Source: an uncultured Muribaculaceae bacterium (GTDB lineage: Bacteria > Bacteroidota > Bacteroidia > Bacteroidales > Muribaculaceae). From it: a stretch of DNA of 64,000 bases. A program made the translations under genes and the position numbers. The DNA is taken from positions 1 to 64,000 of the forward strand of contig CAMWRV010000002.1 in NCBI GenBank assembly GCA_947176745.1, given 5' to 3'. Under the pieces are notes generated by a model. It saw only the letters and a list, made by a program, of their open reading frames with translations, ran no database searches and was not told the DNA's origin. Below are positions 7,621 to 16,063 of this stretch, piece by piece (within the stretch, counting starts at the first letter, position 1; each line of letters opens with the position of its first letter).

Positions 7621-9612
7621 ATGATCAAACCTTATGCACTATTGGTAAGCGTGCTTGTTCTGAGCGCTTCCGCGGCAAGCGGAGTTTCGGACAACGCCGT
7701 CGTCACGGGCCGAACCGCGACGGCTGTCAATGCGCAGCGCGCACAGACGCTAACAGCCGATCCCGAAAAGCTGACCCTGAAAGGATCGCCGTCAATCGGC
7801 CTCATGAATGCAAACGGAGAGGCCGTGTCTTTTACCGCTCCCTCTCAAAAGACTCCGCTGAAAGAAACAGAGGCCGGGTCAGAGTCCGGGTCAGAATCCG
7901 AAACAGAGCCTGAGACCGGGCCCGATACCGAGTCTGACAGCTGGACTCCGATCGGAACCGGAACTATGACCGATACAATCCTTTCAGATTTCTTTGTTGG
8001 AGTCGAGCCCTCGACATTCGAGGTGGAAATCGAGCAGAACGACGCGGATCCCAACACGTACCGCATCGTAAACCCATACGCCAACTGGACACTACCGGAT
8101 GACGACGTGGTCTATCATGACGAGATTACCAATTATCTGGTGTTTCACGTCTATGATGACCGGTACGTCTATATCGAGAGTTTCAACACTGGTGTAGAGT
8201 TCGTAGATGAGAGCTATTTTGTTGTAGGCGATGGCTATTTCGTGAAAGTCACAAACAATGCCGGCCCTCTTATAGAGAACTACGGCCTCGAAACAATAAT
8301 GGAAAATATGCCCTCGGCTTTTGCAACGTATGAAAATGGTGTGATTCGTCAGCCGGCATACTTTCTTTCGAATGTAGCTTCAAGTTATAGCTTTTTTAGT
8401 GAATGGGCAGGAGAATTGTTCTATGCCAATAGCGGAGGTGGCCTGACGATTACATTGCCCGATGCTGTCATTCCTCAGACCAATTGGGTCAGCCTCGGCA
8501 CCGGGAAATATACCGACGATATCATCTATCCCATGTTAGGTATTTTAGAATTCAACTCCATGGATGTAGAGATAATGCAGGATGCTGACGATCCAACCCA
8601 TTATTGCATACCGGATCCCTATGCCGACTGTTTCCCGACGTTGACTCATACAGGGCGAGGATTGTTTGAATTCTATGTTATCGACGATGAATACGCTTAC
8701 TTCATGGAATTTAACACAGGTGTGAAAATTAATGTGGAATTTGTTTCTGTTATGAATGTCAGAGACCTTATCTTAAACCACGGACATCGGGCTGTGTATG
8801 AAAAGTATCCGGATTCTATGCTGAAATATGAGAACGGTGTCATTACTGCTGCAGACGTCTTTGAGGGTACATATCCGGTGATCTTTACGTTGGACGGTTC
8901 CTATATCTATAATAGCAACCCTCATGGACGGTTCCGCATCGAGTTTCCCGATGCCGTTCAGGAGGATCCTTACAGCTGGGAATCTACCGGCTATATAACA
9001 TTCACCGATGACTTTCTCGCCTCGTTCTTTCCCGGCGCGCTTCCTGCCTGTATGGATGTCGTGTTGGAGCGGGATACCGACAATCCCGACCATTACAGGA
9101 TAGTCAACCCATATCTCCACTGGCAGCATGCAGACTACCGTCATGTGGCTCCGGGCCTGATCGAATTCTATATAGTTGACGATGCTTATGCCTATTTCCC
9201 GAAGATCGTAACCGGGGTCCGTCATGATGGAGAGATATTGGAAGTCTCACACAAGGTTATGGATTTTCTCAACAGCGGAATGGCGTTGGAAGATGCGATC
9301 GCAGTCTATCCCGGGGCGTTTGCTAAAATTGAGAACGGTGAGCTTAGGGCATCCTCGTCGTTCGACTGCGACGGCGATTCATTGCCAGTTTTCCATATCG
9401 CCCATAACGATGCAGTCACACCAGTAAATCAGTCTGAGTCGTTCAGTCTGAAATTACCGGAAGACATTCCCAGTTCAGTATCCACGATATCGGGCGACAA
9501 CACGCGTCCTGCGGTATACTACAATCTGCAGGGCGTTCGTGTCGACAATCCAGCGTCCGGACTCTATATCCGCGTATCGGGCAATCGCGCCGAGAAGGTG
9601 GTCATACGCTGA
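7621..9612 (+). CDS. secreted protein with three ~170-residue repeats and sorting-like tail
   Basis: 663 residues, function unknown. A signal peptide (MIKPYALLVSVLVLSASAAS) precedes an acidic Ser/Glu/Thr linker (about 85-105) built on GSES/ETEP steps. Three homologous units then start near residues 106, 288 and 451, each with W..(I/L)GTG..TD.(I/L), an acidic D.DNP..YRI.NPY segment and a FY(V/I)(V/I)DD.YAYF segment. The last ~40 residues end in YYNLQGVRVDNPASGLYIRV, a tail also found on the amylase at 37393-39534 and the CBM protein at 39548-40657, suggesting surface delivery by the same route. I do not recognise the repeat family. Confidence 0.8.
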   Translation: MIKPYALLVSVLVLSASAASGVSDNAVVTGRTATAVNAQRAQTLTADPEKLTLKGSPSIGLMNANGEAVSFTAPSQKTPLKETEAGSESGSESETEPETGPDTESDSWTPIGTGTMTDTILSDFFVGVEPSTFEVEIEQNDADPNTYRIVNPYANWTLPDDDVVYHDEITNYLVFHVYDDRYVYIESFNTGVEFVDESYFVVGDGYFVKVTNNAGPLIENYGLETIMENMPSAFATYENGVIRQPAYFLSNVASSYSFFSEWAGELFYANSGGGLTITLPDAVIPQTNWVSLGTGKYTDDIIYPMLGILEFNSMDVEIMQDADDPTHYCIPDPYADCFPTLTHTGRGLFEFYVIDDEYAYFMEFNTGVKINVEFVSVMNVRDLILNHGHRAVYEKYPDSMLKYENGVITAADVFEGTYPVIFTLDGSYIYNSNPHGRFRIEFPDAVQEDPYSWESTGYITFTDDFLASFFPGALPACMDVVLERDTDNPDHYRIVNPYLHWQHADYRHVAPGLIEFYIVDDAYAYFPKIVTGVRHDGEILEVSHKVMDFLNSGMALEDAIAVYPGAFAKIENGELRASSSFDCDGDSLPVFHIAHNDAVTPVNQSESFSLKLPEDIPSSVSTISGDNTRPAVYYNLQGVRVDNPASGLYIRVSGNRAEKVVIR

Positions 9613-9630
9613 TCTCAACACCGCAATCAA

Positions 9631-9661
9631 AAAACCGGGCAGCTTGTCGCTGCCCGGTTTT
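9631..9661. terminator. bidirectional terminator between convergent genes
   Basis: AAAACCGGGCAG (9631-9642) pairs with CTGCCCGGTTTT (9650-9661). The A-run before and T-run after let it serve both the repeat-protein gene (+) and the response regulator (-). Confidence 0.85.
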
Positions 9662-9696
9662 ATTGCGTCAGAACGCGAACCAGCTCTTCTAATGTA

Positions 9697-10311
9697 TTAT
9701 TTCAGAATGCCGAGGTGCATGGCGCGGATCACGGCTTCGTTCATGGTTCGTGAATTCAGTTTGCGCAGTATGTTGGAGCGGTGGTATTCAACCGCCTTCT
9801 CCGAGATGAAAAGCTCTTTGGCTATGTCGCGGCTGCTGTTGCCTGCGCTGATCAGTTCAAGCACTTTTGTGTCGAGCGTGGAGAGTATTCCCTCCGATTT
9901 CATTATCGATGAATAGCGGCTGTTGTAGCGTGGACTGCGGTAGGATTTCCCTTTCTCGACCATGCGTATGGCCTGGAGGAGTTCGGCGAGATCATCACCT
10001 TTGAGCACAATTCCCTCCACCTCTGCCATTTCCATGGCGCGGATGTTCCAGAGTTCTTCGTGCATGGTGTAGATCACCGTAGGGCGGCGAATGTCTCTTT
10101 CCCGCAGGGTCTTCGCCAGTTCCAGGCCGTCAGACGGTTCCTGAAGGGCCATGTCGATCACATATGTGTCGATTGCCGGAACATTTGCAGCCAGATTGAC
10201 GGCCTCTCTCGGTGTAGAGGCCGTCAGTACGTTATAACCGTTTTTCTCAAGATATTTTTTCAAGCCCTCGAGGACTATCGGATGGTCATCGACTGCCAGT
10301 ATTGTATTCAT
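9697..10311 (-). CDS. NarL/LuxR-family response regulator
   Basis: 204-residue transcriptional regulator. The receiver domain (residues 1-120) has the acidic pair D8-D9 (AVDDHP), the phosphoacceptor D53 (YVIDMAL) and a conserved lysine in GIVLKGDD. The C-terminal LuxR helix-turn-helix (about 140-204) reads ISAGNSSRDIAKELFISEKA. It lies 35 bp downstream of the sensor kinase on the same strand, so the two form a cognate pair and operon. Targets are unknown. Confidence 0.92.
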   Translation of the reverse strand: MNTILAVDDHPIVLEGLKKYLEKNGYNVLTASTPREAVNLAANVPAIDTYVIDMALQEPSDGLELAKTLRERDIRRPTVIYTMHEELWNIRAMEMAEVEGIVLKGDDLAELLQAIRMVEKGKSYRSPRYNSRYSSIMKSEGILSTLDTKVLELISAGNSSRDIAKELFISEKAVEYHRSNILRKLNSRTMNEAVIRAMHLGILK

Positions 10312-10346
10312 GCAAAACAGGTTTGGACAACTTCTTTGTGTAATTT

Positions 10347-12152
10347 CTATTTTTGAGTTATGTGCAGCGAGAAGAATCCTGCATTTGACGACGCGGAGAT
10401 CTCGGAGTTTATTACTTTGGCACGCGCTCTGAGAGTCTTCAGATCCGATTCTCCGATGACCGGAGTGTCGACATTGTTGAGGTCGTTTTCGATCGTCAGC
10501 TCATACTTGTCGCTTCCGTCAAGAATGATCCTGATCTCAGTCGGATTGGCGTGACGCAGGGCATTGTTCACACCTTCCTGCACCATTCGGTAGAGTTCCA
10601 TGGCCACGGAGTTGTCAACCGAATTCCAGTCGAACGAACCCTCGTCGGTTAGTATGAGATGGCACTGTCGGTGGGTGACGTTGAAATCAGCCATGAAGTC
10701 GGTGAGCAGTTGCGTGAGCGATGCATACTGGAACTCAGGCGGCATCAGTTCGTGCGATAGGCGGCGGACGTCGCGCCCGATCTCCGACAGTTTCGACACG
10801 GTCTCCTCGTGCGAAAGCGAGTCAAGCTGGAACTGCATTCCGAGCAGGCGTCCGGCAATGTTGTCGTGGAGTTCACGCCCCATTCGCGCCCGTTCCTGTT
10901 CGAGGCCGCGCAGATAGTCGCGGTTTCTTTCGAGTTCATGGCGTATGCGTATGCGCCGACGCGCACCGATGGCCGTTATTATGAAGATTGCAGTCAGCAG
11001 GGCAAGCCCTGCTGCAATTGATATCCAAAGCATGCGTTGGTTGTGAAGCTTCTGAATTTCAAGTTCTTTCTGTAATGTGTCATATTTCACGTAGAATTCC
11101 GACAGTTGCCTTTGCGATTCCGAAGACCGTATCGAGTCAAGAGCCTCGAATGCCTTGCGCTCCATATCCGACGCCTCTTTGTAGCGCCCGAGCGAATGCA
11201 GACATATGGCGCGGTCATGAAGAGTCTCGGATTCAAGCGATCCCGGCACTCCAAGAGAGTCGATGTGACTGTAGAGTCGCCATTGCCGACTGAAGTCGCC
11301 CGTTCTGCCGGCGAGCAGAGCGTCGGCATATTCCACCGCAATGCTTGCCTGGTGCTCCGGAGGCAACATCGCCGTGATGGCACGTGCCTCGGCGATCGCT
11401 TCAGCTGCCTGCTGCAGTGAATCGGTTTTGATCAGCGCGTGGAAGAGGGGAGTGAGATATTTGATCTTCAGCAGGGGCACCGCGCCCTCGGCGTAGGGTG
11501 CATATGATCTCAGCATACTGATAAGCTCTTCGTTTCTGCCGTCGGTGGCAAGAATCGAACCGAGAGTCGAGACCGACGATATCACCGCATTCGAGTCATT
11601 CAGCTGCCGGGCAAGTTCGATTGCCTTGACAGAGAATTTCTCCGCCTCTTTCGGACGCTTGCTCTGACCGTAGACAATCGCGAGAAGATCATAAAATGAC
11701 TGCTCCATCTCGACATCTCCGGCTTCTTCCGAAACCTTGAGGCCTTGGGAGTAGGTCTCGACGGCTTCATCGAATCTGCCCTCCCGGCGCAGTGCGACCC
11801 CTTTTATCTGATAAGCGTTGCTGACGGCCTCGGCGATATGTCGTTCGCGGCCGAAAGCTGCGAGGGTGTCTGCATAGGCGGCTGCCGCGTCAACCTTCCC
11901 GGCATTCATGAGAGCGACGTTGCGCTCGATCATTATGTATGCTTTGACGGAATCACTCAGCTGAAGTCCTGAGTCCAGTATCGAGTCGCTCAAGCTCACC
12001 GCGTCATCGTAGCGGCCTTCGGCTCCGAGATAATTCACACGTTCGAAGAGTGCCTGTTCTTCTGATTCACTCACTTTGTCTTTGCGGGCACATCCCATAG
12101 CAATAGTGAGAATAGTAATCAAAATAATCAAGTGGTTTGAAGGAAAACTCAT
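10347..12152 (-). CDS. TPR-containing lipoprotein sensor histidine kinase
   Basis: 601 residues. A lipoprotein-type signal (ITILTIAMGC) anchors the N terminus. About 330 residues of TPR-like helical repeats, probably periplasmic, follow; one transmembrane helix (MLWISIAAGLALLTAIFIIT, about 372-392) and a cytoplasmic HisKA_3 domain with the phosphoacceptor His429 (ELHDNIAG) come next. The ATPase N box is intact (EGVNNALRHA), but the usual DNGxG loop reads ENDLNN and the second glycine-rich loop is missing, so ATP binding may be atypical. It is the partner of the downstream response regulator. The signal sensed is unknown. Confidence 0.9.
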   Translation of the reverse strand: MSFPSNHLIILITILTIAMGCARKDKVSESEEQALFERVNYLGAEGRYDDAVSLSDSILDSGLQLSDSVKAYIMIERNVALMNAGKVDAAAAYADTLAAFGRERHIAEAVSNAYQIKGVALRREGRFDEAVETYSQGLKVSEEAGDVEMEQSFYDLLAIVYGQSKRPKEAEKFSVKAIELARQLNDSNAVISSVSTLGSILATDGRNEELISMLRSYAPYAEGAVPLLKIKYLTPLFHALIKTDSLQQAAEAIAEARAITAMLPPEHQASIAVEYADALLAGRTGDFSRQWRLYSHIDSLGVPGSLESETLHDRAICLHSLGRYKEASDMERKAFEALDSIRSSESQRQLSEFYVKYDTLQKELEIQKLHNQRMLWISIAAGLALLTAIFIITAIGARRRIRIRHELERNRDYLRGLEQERARMGRELHDNIAGRLLGMQFQLDSLSHEETVSKLSEIGRDVRRLSHELMPPEFQYASLTQLLTDFMADFNVTHRQCHLILTDEGSFDWNSVDNSVAMELYRMVQEGVNNALRHANPTEIRIILDGSDKYELTIENDLNNVDTPVIGESDLKTLRARAKVINSEISASSNAGFFSLHITQK

Positions 12153-12292
12153 GTCAAGTCTTGTTTAAGATGGTTATTGCCTTTTTCTGAAAGTTAATGA
12201 AAAGAACATAAACACTCTTCGAATTGTGTGAAAAATGTGTTTCCGGCCGATCCGGCATGCTGTCGGATTATGCGCTTTGTGATGTGTCGGAC

Positions 12293-12964
12293 TCAGAATT
12301 CATTCTGTTTGAATATCGCTACATATTCACCCTTGTCGTTGATGACTCCGTCGCGGACCGCTGTCACACCGTCATCGCCGAAGGAATACCGGAGCTCATG
12401 AAAGTCGTGGGCGCGGAGGTAGATTCCGGGTATCGCCATCCCTTTGGATAGAGCTACATTCAGAGTTCTGACCAATATTCCGATTCCGTCCTTAAAACCG
12501 ACAGCCATCGAATAGCCTTTGCCAAAATTATTGACAATCTTGCCCTGTTTGTCGAAAATCGCAGCGCGGTCATCTTCGGTTTTTGCCATAAACCGGCCGT
12601 TGTCGAACCGGGGCCACGCCTCATCCTGGCTATATATGCCGGTGACGAACTGTTTTTCGGGCTTTATCTTTTCGCCCGATGAAGTCAGGAAGTAATCTTC
12701 ATAGATTGACACGTAGACATACTCGTCGCCATAAGACTGGTTTCCGGTCTCAGAGCTGTTCATATCACTGTCGGCAGATTCGCTGTCGCTTCTCCGGGCC
12801 GTGCTTTCTTTCTGTTTCCTGCTGCTTTTCTTATCGTTCTTGCCGATCGCGTTCGACACCTCGTTGACCGCCTTGCCGAGCTTCTTGAGAAACTGGGCCT
12901 CGGCTGTGCAGGGGCTCAGCAGCATGACGGCGCACAGAGTGCACAATGTGATCTTTTTCTTCAT
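12293..12964 (-). CDS. secreted hypothetical protein
   Basis: 223 residues, not recognised. It has a clear signal peptide (MKKKITLCTLCAVMLLSPCTAEA), then a Lys/Ser-rich charged linker (about 40-75) and a beta-rich C-terminal domain with short repeats (IFDKQGKIVNNFG, GVINDKGEYVAIF) that resemble WG-type beta repeats. It lies 140 bp upstream of the sensor kinase on the same strand, but I see no promoter or terminator that settles whether they are cotranscribed. Confidence 0.7.
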   Translation of the reverse strand: MKKKITLCTLCAVMLLSPCTAEAQFLKKLGKAVNEVSNAIGKNDKKSSRKQKESTARRSDSESADSDMNSSETGNQSYGDEYVYVSIYEDYFLTSSGEKIKPEKQFVTGIYSQDEAWPRFDNGRFMAKTEDDRAAIFDKQGKIVNNFGKGYSMAVGFKDGIGILVRTLNVALSKGMAIPGIYLRAHDFHELRYSFGDDGVTAVRDGVINDKGEYVAIFKQNEF

Positions 12965-13124
12965 GTCAAATTCGAGTTTATAATGGTTGAAATGATTGTC
13001 AGGAAGTTCGTCTAAGAATCTTTGCGACTGTGCGACATCCTGATTGTAAAATTAGGGCAGTTCGGAATGCATACAAAATTTTTAATTCTTAAATGTGTGA
13101 GCGAGGTTTAAAAATTAGTGATAT

Positions 13125-13137
13125 CCCTAAATTAGGG
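13125..13137. promoter_or_regulatory. short palindrome, candidate operator
   Basis: CCCTAA-A-TTAGGG is symmetric about 13131. It shares the CCCTAAATT/AATTTAGGG half-site with 5754-5775. It is about 200 bp upstream of the pyk -7 box. Confidence 0.4.
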
Positions 13138-13226
13138 TTAGGAGATACCATAAACTGAATTTGATCGTATGGACCGATCGTTTGTGCAGTCTGTTATATA
13201 TCAAGACCCCTGTATATATCAAGACA

Positions 13227-13260
13227 CCTGCATTAACATTTTTTGTGGGATGGGGTCTAA
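13227..13260 (+). repeat. dispersed intergenic repeat, copy B
   Basis: 34 bp identical to copy A (204-237). AGACCCC at 13204-13210 can pair with GGGGTCT at 13252-13258. The large palindrome present left of copy A is absent here. Confidence 0.75.
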
Positions 13261-13335
13261 GTGCAAACGGCGGCAAGACGTGTTCAAGACATGCTCAAGT
13301 GGTAAATTCGGTTTGGCTGTCTCGCCAAAAGTCTG

Positions 13336-13343
13336 TAATTTTG
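13336..13343 (+). promoter_or_regulatory. pyk promoter
   Basis: TAATTTTG (-7) with TTTG at 13312-13315, a 20-bp gap as expected for the -33 box. The leader is about 27 nt. Confidence 0.7.
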
Positions 13344-13374
13344 TATTTCGAAAATAAGAAGACATATTCAGGTC

Positions 13375-14799
13375 ATGCGGAAATATACAAAAATAGTCGC
13401 AACCGTTTCCGACAAGCGTTGTGATACGGAATTTATAAAGTCTCTGGCTGAAGCCGGCGTAAATGTGGTGCGCATGAATTCGGCGCATCTCGACTTCGAA
13501 GGTTTCAGAACCATAGTGGAAAACACACGCCAGGCCTCTCCGGCTCTCGCTATAATGATGGATACCAAAGGTCCGGAGATAAGGACCACTGTAACAGCCG
13601 ACGGCAATCCGGTCACATTTCTGACCGGCGATGTAGTGAAGATCTCGGGCGATCCCGAAGGCAAAACTTCCCGTGAGAGCATATGTCTCAATTATCCTTC
13701 GATAGCATCGGTTCTTACCGCAGGCAACAGAATTCTGATCGACGACGGAGAAGTGGCCTTCAAGGTCATCGGTTCCGATGATGGTGTGCTTACAGCAGTT
13801 GCGGAGAACGACGGAGTGCTCGGTTCGAGAAAAAGTGTCAATCTTCCCGGGGTAAGCATAGATCTGCCGGCTGTCACCGAGCGAGACCGGAGAAATATCG
13901 GCTATGCCGTCGAGCTGGGAGTGGATTTCATTGCTCATTCATTTGTGCGTTCCGCCGCAGACGTCATGGAAGTGCAGGAGATTCTCGATTCGTATGGCGC
14001 CGACACCAAGATTATATCAAAGATAGAGAATCAGGAGGGCATCGACAATTTCGACGGTATTCTCGACGCCTCTTACGGCATTATGGTGGCTCGCGGCGAC
14101 CTCGGCATCGAGGTCCCGGCAGAGCGTATACCCGGCATACAGGCCATGCTGATACGCAAGTGCATCACCGCCCACAAGCCTGTGATCGTGGCCACCCAGA
14201 TGCTCCACACCATGATCGAGCATCCGCGTCCGACGCGCGCCGAGATCTCCGATGTGGCCAACGCCGTTTACCAGCGTGCCGACGCCATGATGCTTTCGGG
14301 CGAGACCGCATACGGCAAATATCCGGTCGAGGCCGTGCGCACTATGACAAGTGTGGCGAGAGAAGTGGAGTCGTCGCTTCGCGACAACATGGATGTGCCC
14401 CCCCTTGTGGATCGCGACATAACATCATTCCTCGCCCATGAGGCCGTCCTGTCGGAGGCCAAGCTCAACACCAAGGCTATCTTCACCGATGCCTACCGAG
14501 GAGTGTCGGCCCGCTTCATCGCATCGTTCCGCGGCAATAACCCTACATTCGCGATATGTCACAATCAGTGTGTGATGCGCTGGCTTGCCCTTAGCTATGG
14601 TGTGACCGCATATCTGATCCCTGAATCGGAAGGGTTCACGCCCGGGCATTCCACCCAGGCCGTGCGCCAGATCGTAAAAGATGACCATATCGGCGAGAAT
14701 GACCGCATAGCCTATCTGACAGGCACACGCAACGGCGCCCGCGCGCTTGAGATCCTTACCCCCGCCGAACTCTTCGCCGAAGAGAAAGAAGAGAAATAA
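13375..14799 (+). CDS. pyk: pyruvate kinase
   Basis: Converts phosphoenolpyruvate and ADP to pyruvate and ATP at the end of glycolysis. The 474 residues cover the TIM barrel, B domain and C-terminal regulatory domain. Visible signatures: TKIVATVSD at the start, MMDTKGPEIRTT (about 62-73), the catalytic lysine and metal-binding region SKIENQEGIDNF, ARGDLGIEV and MLSGETAYGKYP. The end is convergent with an alpha/beta hydrolase gene, 23 bp between stops. It has its own promoter at 13336-13343. Confidence 0.96.
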   Translation: MRKYTKIVATVSDKRCDTEFIKSLAEAGVNVVRMNSAHLDFEGFRTIVENTRQASPALAIMMDTKGPEIRTTVTADGNPVTFLTGDVVKISGDPEGKTSRESICLNYPSIASVLTAGNRILIDDGEVAFKVIGSDDGVLTAVAENDGVLGSRKSVNLPGVSIDLPAVTERDRRNIGYAVELGVDFIAHSFVRSAADVMEVQEILDSYGADTKIISKIENQEGIDNFDGILDASYGIMVARGDLGIEVPAERIPGIQAMLIRKCITAHKPVIVATQMLHTMIEHPRPTRAEISDVANAVYQRADAMMLSGETAYGKYPVEAVRTMTSVAREVESSLRDNMDVPPLVDRDITSFLAHEAVLSEAKLNTKAIFTDAYRGVSARFIASFRGNNPTFAICHNQCVMRWLALSYGVTAYLIPESEGFTPGHSTQAVRQIVKDDHIGENDRIAYLTGTRNGARALEILTPAELFAEEKEEK

Positions 14800-14822
14800 G
14801 AGAAATAAGAACGCTCTAAAAA

Positions 14823-15881
14823 TCAGTCTTCCGGTGCGTATGTGCGCAGAAACCGGAAGATTGTGTCGTATGCGGCGGCGCGTGGCCCAGGCTCTGACAG
14901 TATGAGGTCATGTATGCCTGAGTCGATGGTGCAGACCATGCGCTCGTGGCCGAGTCTGAGACCGCGCTCCCGGATCATCGCAGGGTCGAGCACCGCGTCG
15001 CCGGTCTGAAATTCCGGAGTCCATCCGCATCCCTCGATCTTGCGGCTGCTGTGCATCACAAGGATCGGCACCGATATATCTCCGCGCTTTTTCATCAGCC
15101 TGCTCTGCGCGCTGTTGATGGCGCCGACCCAGCTGAATGTGACCGGAGGAGAATATGTCATTTTCCAGTCCGTGTTGTATTCCCACTGGCCGTGGTATTG
15201 CTTGAGCAGACTGTAGGCGTATCCGTCGCAGTGCGCCTGTTTCACCTTGGCGTTTTTGAATATCTTGCCGAGAAAACCCACTGTCGGAGCCCCGATGTCG
15301 CGCATGAACGCGTTGTAGTTCCATTCGAGAAACGGTGAGTCAGTGACAACTCTGTCGACTCCGCATTCCTTCCCCTTCTCGGCTGCGAAATAGAGCACGG
15401 TCAGACCTCCTGTGGAGTGCCCCGAGAGAGTTATGTCGGTATTGCCGTCGCGGCGGATCTGCGCGAGAGCCGAGTCGATGTCGGCGAAATACTCCCGCAT
15501 GTCGCGGATGTTGAACGGATATTGCCACGGTTCGCGGCTGCGCCCGTAGCGTCTCAGATCAACAGCATAGAAGTCGTAGCCGGAATCAACGAATATGCGC
15601 CCCATCTCAGACTGGAAGAAGTAATCGTTGAATCCGTGCACGTACAGATACGCGCGGCCTGTGGGGTGCGGATTTCTGAGCCGCACGATAGTTGACCGGC
15701 ATGGCCCGTCGAAGGCCTCGCCCTGGTTGACATAGCGTGCCTCGTAGCCGGCAAGAATGTCGTCGTGCCATGTGGTGTCGGTCTCGGGTGTCTTCGGACC
15801 GGTGTATTTCTCGTTAACGTCCCAGCCGAAGGCGGCAAGCACAACAGCCGACAGAAGAATCAATATGGGCAGTTTTCTCAT
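14823..15881 (-). CDS. secreted alpha/beta hydrolase (serine aminopeptidase S33-like)
   Basis: 352-residue hydrolase exported by a signal peptide (MRKLPILILLSAVVLAAFG). The nucleophile elbow is GHSTGG (about residue 155). A candidate Asp and His occur in TIDSGIHD near the C terminus. YVHGFNDYFF matches the oxyanion-side HG motif. It resembles the lysophospholipase / S33 group; the substrate is unknown. The frame is open to 15938, but the ATG at 15881 starts the signal peptide directly and is chosen. Confidence 0.85.
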   Translation of the reverse strand: MRKLPILILLSAVVLAAFGWDVNEKYTGPKTPETDTTWHDDILAGYEARYVNQGEAFDGPCRSTIVRLRNPHPTGRAYLYVHGFNDYFFQSEMGRIFVDSGYDFYAVDLRRYGRSREPWQYPFNIRDMREYFADIDSALAQIRRDGNTDITLSGHSTGGLTVLYFAAEKGKECGVDRVVTDSPFLEWNYNAFMRDIGAPTVGFLGKIFKNAKVKQAHCDGYAYSLLKQYHGQWEYNTDWKMTYSPPVTFSWVGAINSAQSRLMKKRGDISVPILVMHSSRKIEGCGWTPEFQTGDAVLDPAMIRERGLRLGHERMVCTIDSGIHDLILSEPGPRAAAYDTIFRFLRTYAPED

Positions 15882-15990
15882 AGCGTTATAGCGGTTTTGA
15901 GGGGACTTCGGCATCACCCTCCCAACATATAACAACAAATTACGGCCAAATAGTGGGAATGAGTCACGTTTTTAGACGTTTTTTGAAAAA

Positions 15991-16016
15991 TCCGGTTTCC
16001 GCGAACCGGATTTTTT
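15991..16016. terminator. terminator-like hairpin between divergent genes
   Basis: TCCGGTT (15991-15997) pairs with AACCGGA (16004-16010), followed by six T; an A-run precedes it. It sits between two divergent genes and just before the relA -7 box, where no terminator is needed for known transcripts. Confidence 0.6.
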
Positions 16017-16018
16017 GC

Positions 16019-16026
16019 TAACTTTG
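16019..16026 (+). promoter_or_regulatory. relA promoter
   Basis: TAACTTTG matches the TAnnTTTG -7 box, giving a leader of about 33 nt. It overlaps the downstream edge of the hairpin at 15991-16016. Confidence 0.65.
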
Positions 16027-16063
16027 CATCACACGACGTGCCCTGTCTGAATATATTTTAGCT

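Larger units (their letters stand above)
12965..13374. other. 410-bp noncoding region upstream of pyk
   Basis: AT-rich. It holds the inverted repeat CCCTAAATTAGGG (13125-13137), a direct repeat of TATATCAAGAC (about 13197 and 13215), repeat copy B (13227-13260) and the pyk promoter (13312-13343). I see no gene. Confidence 0.6.
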
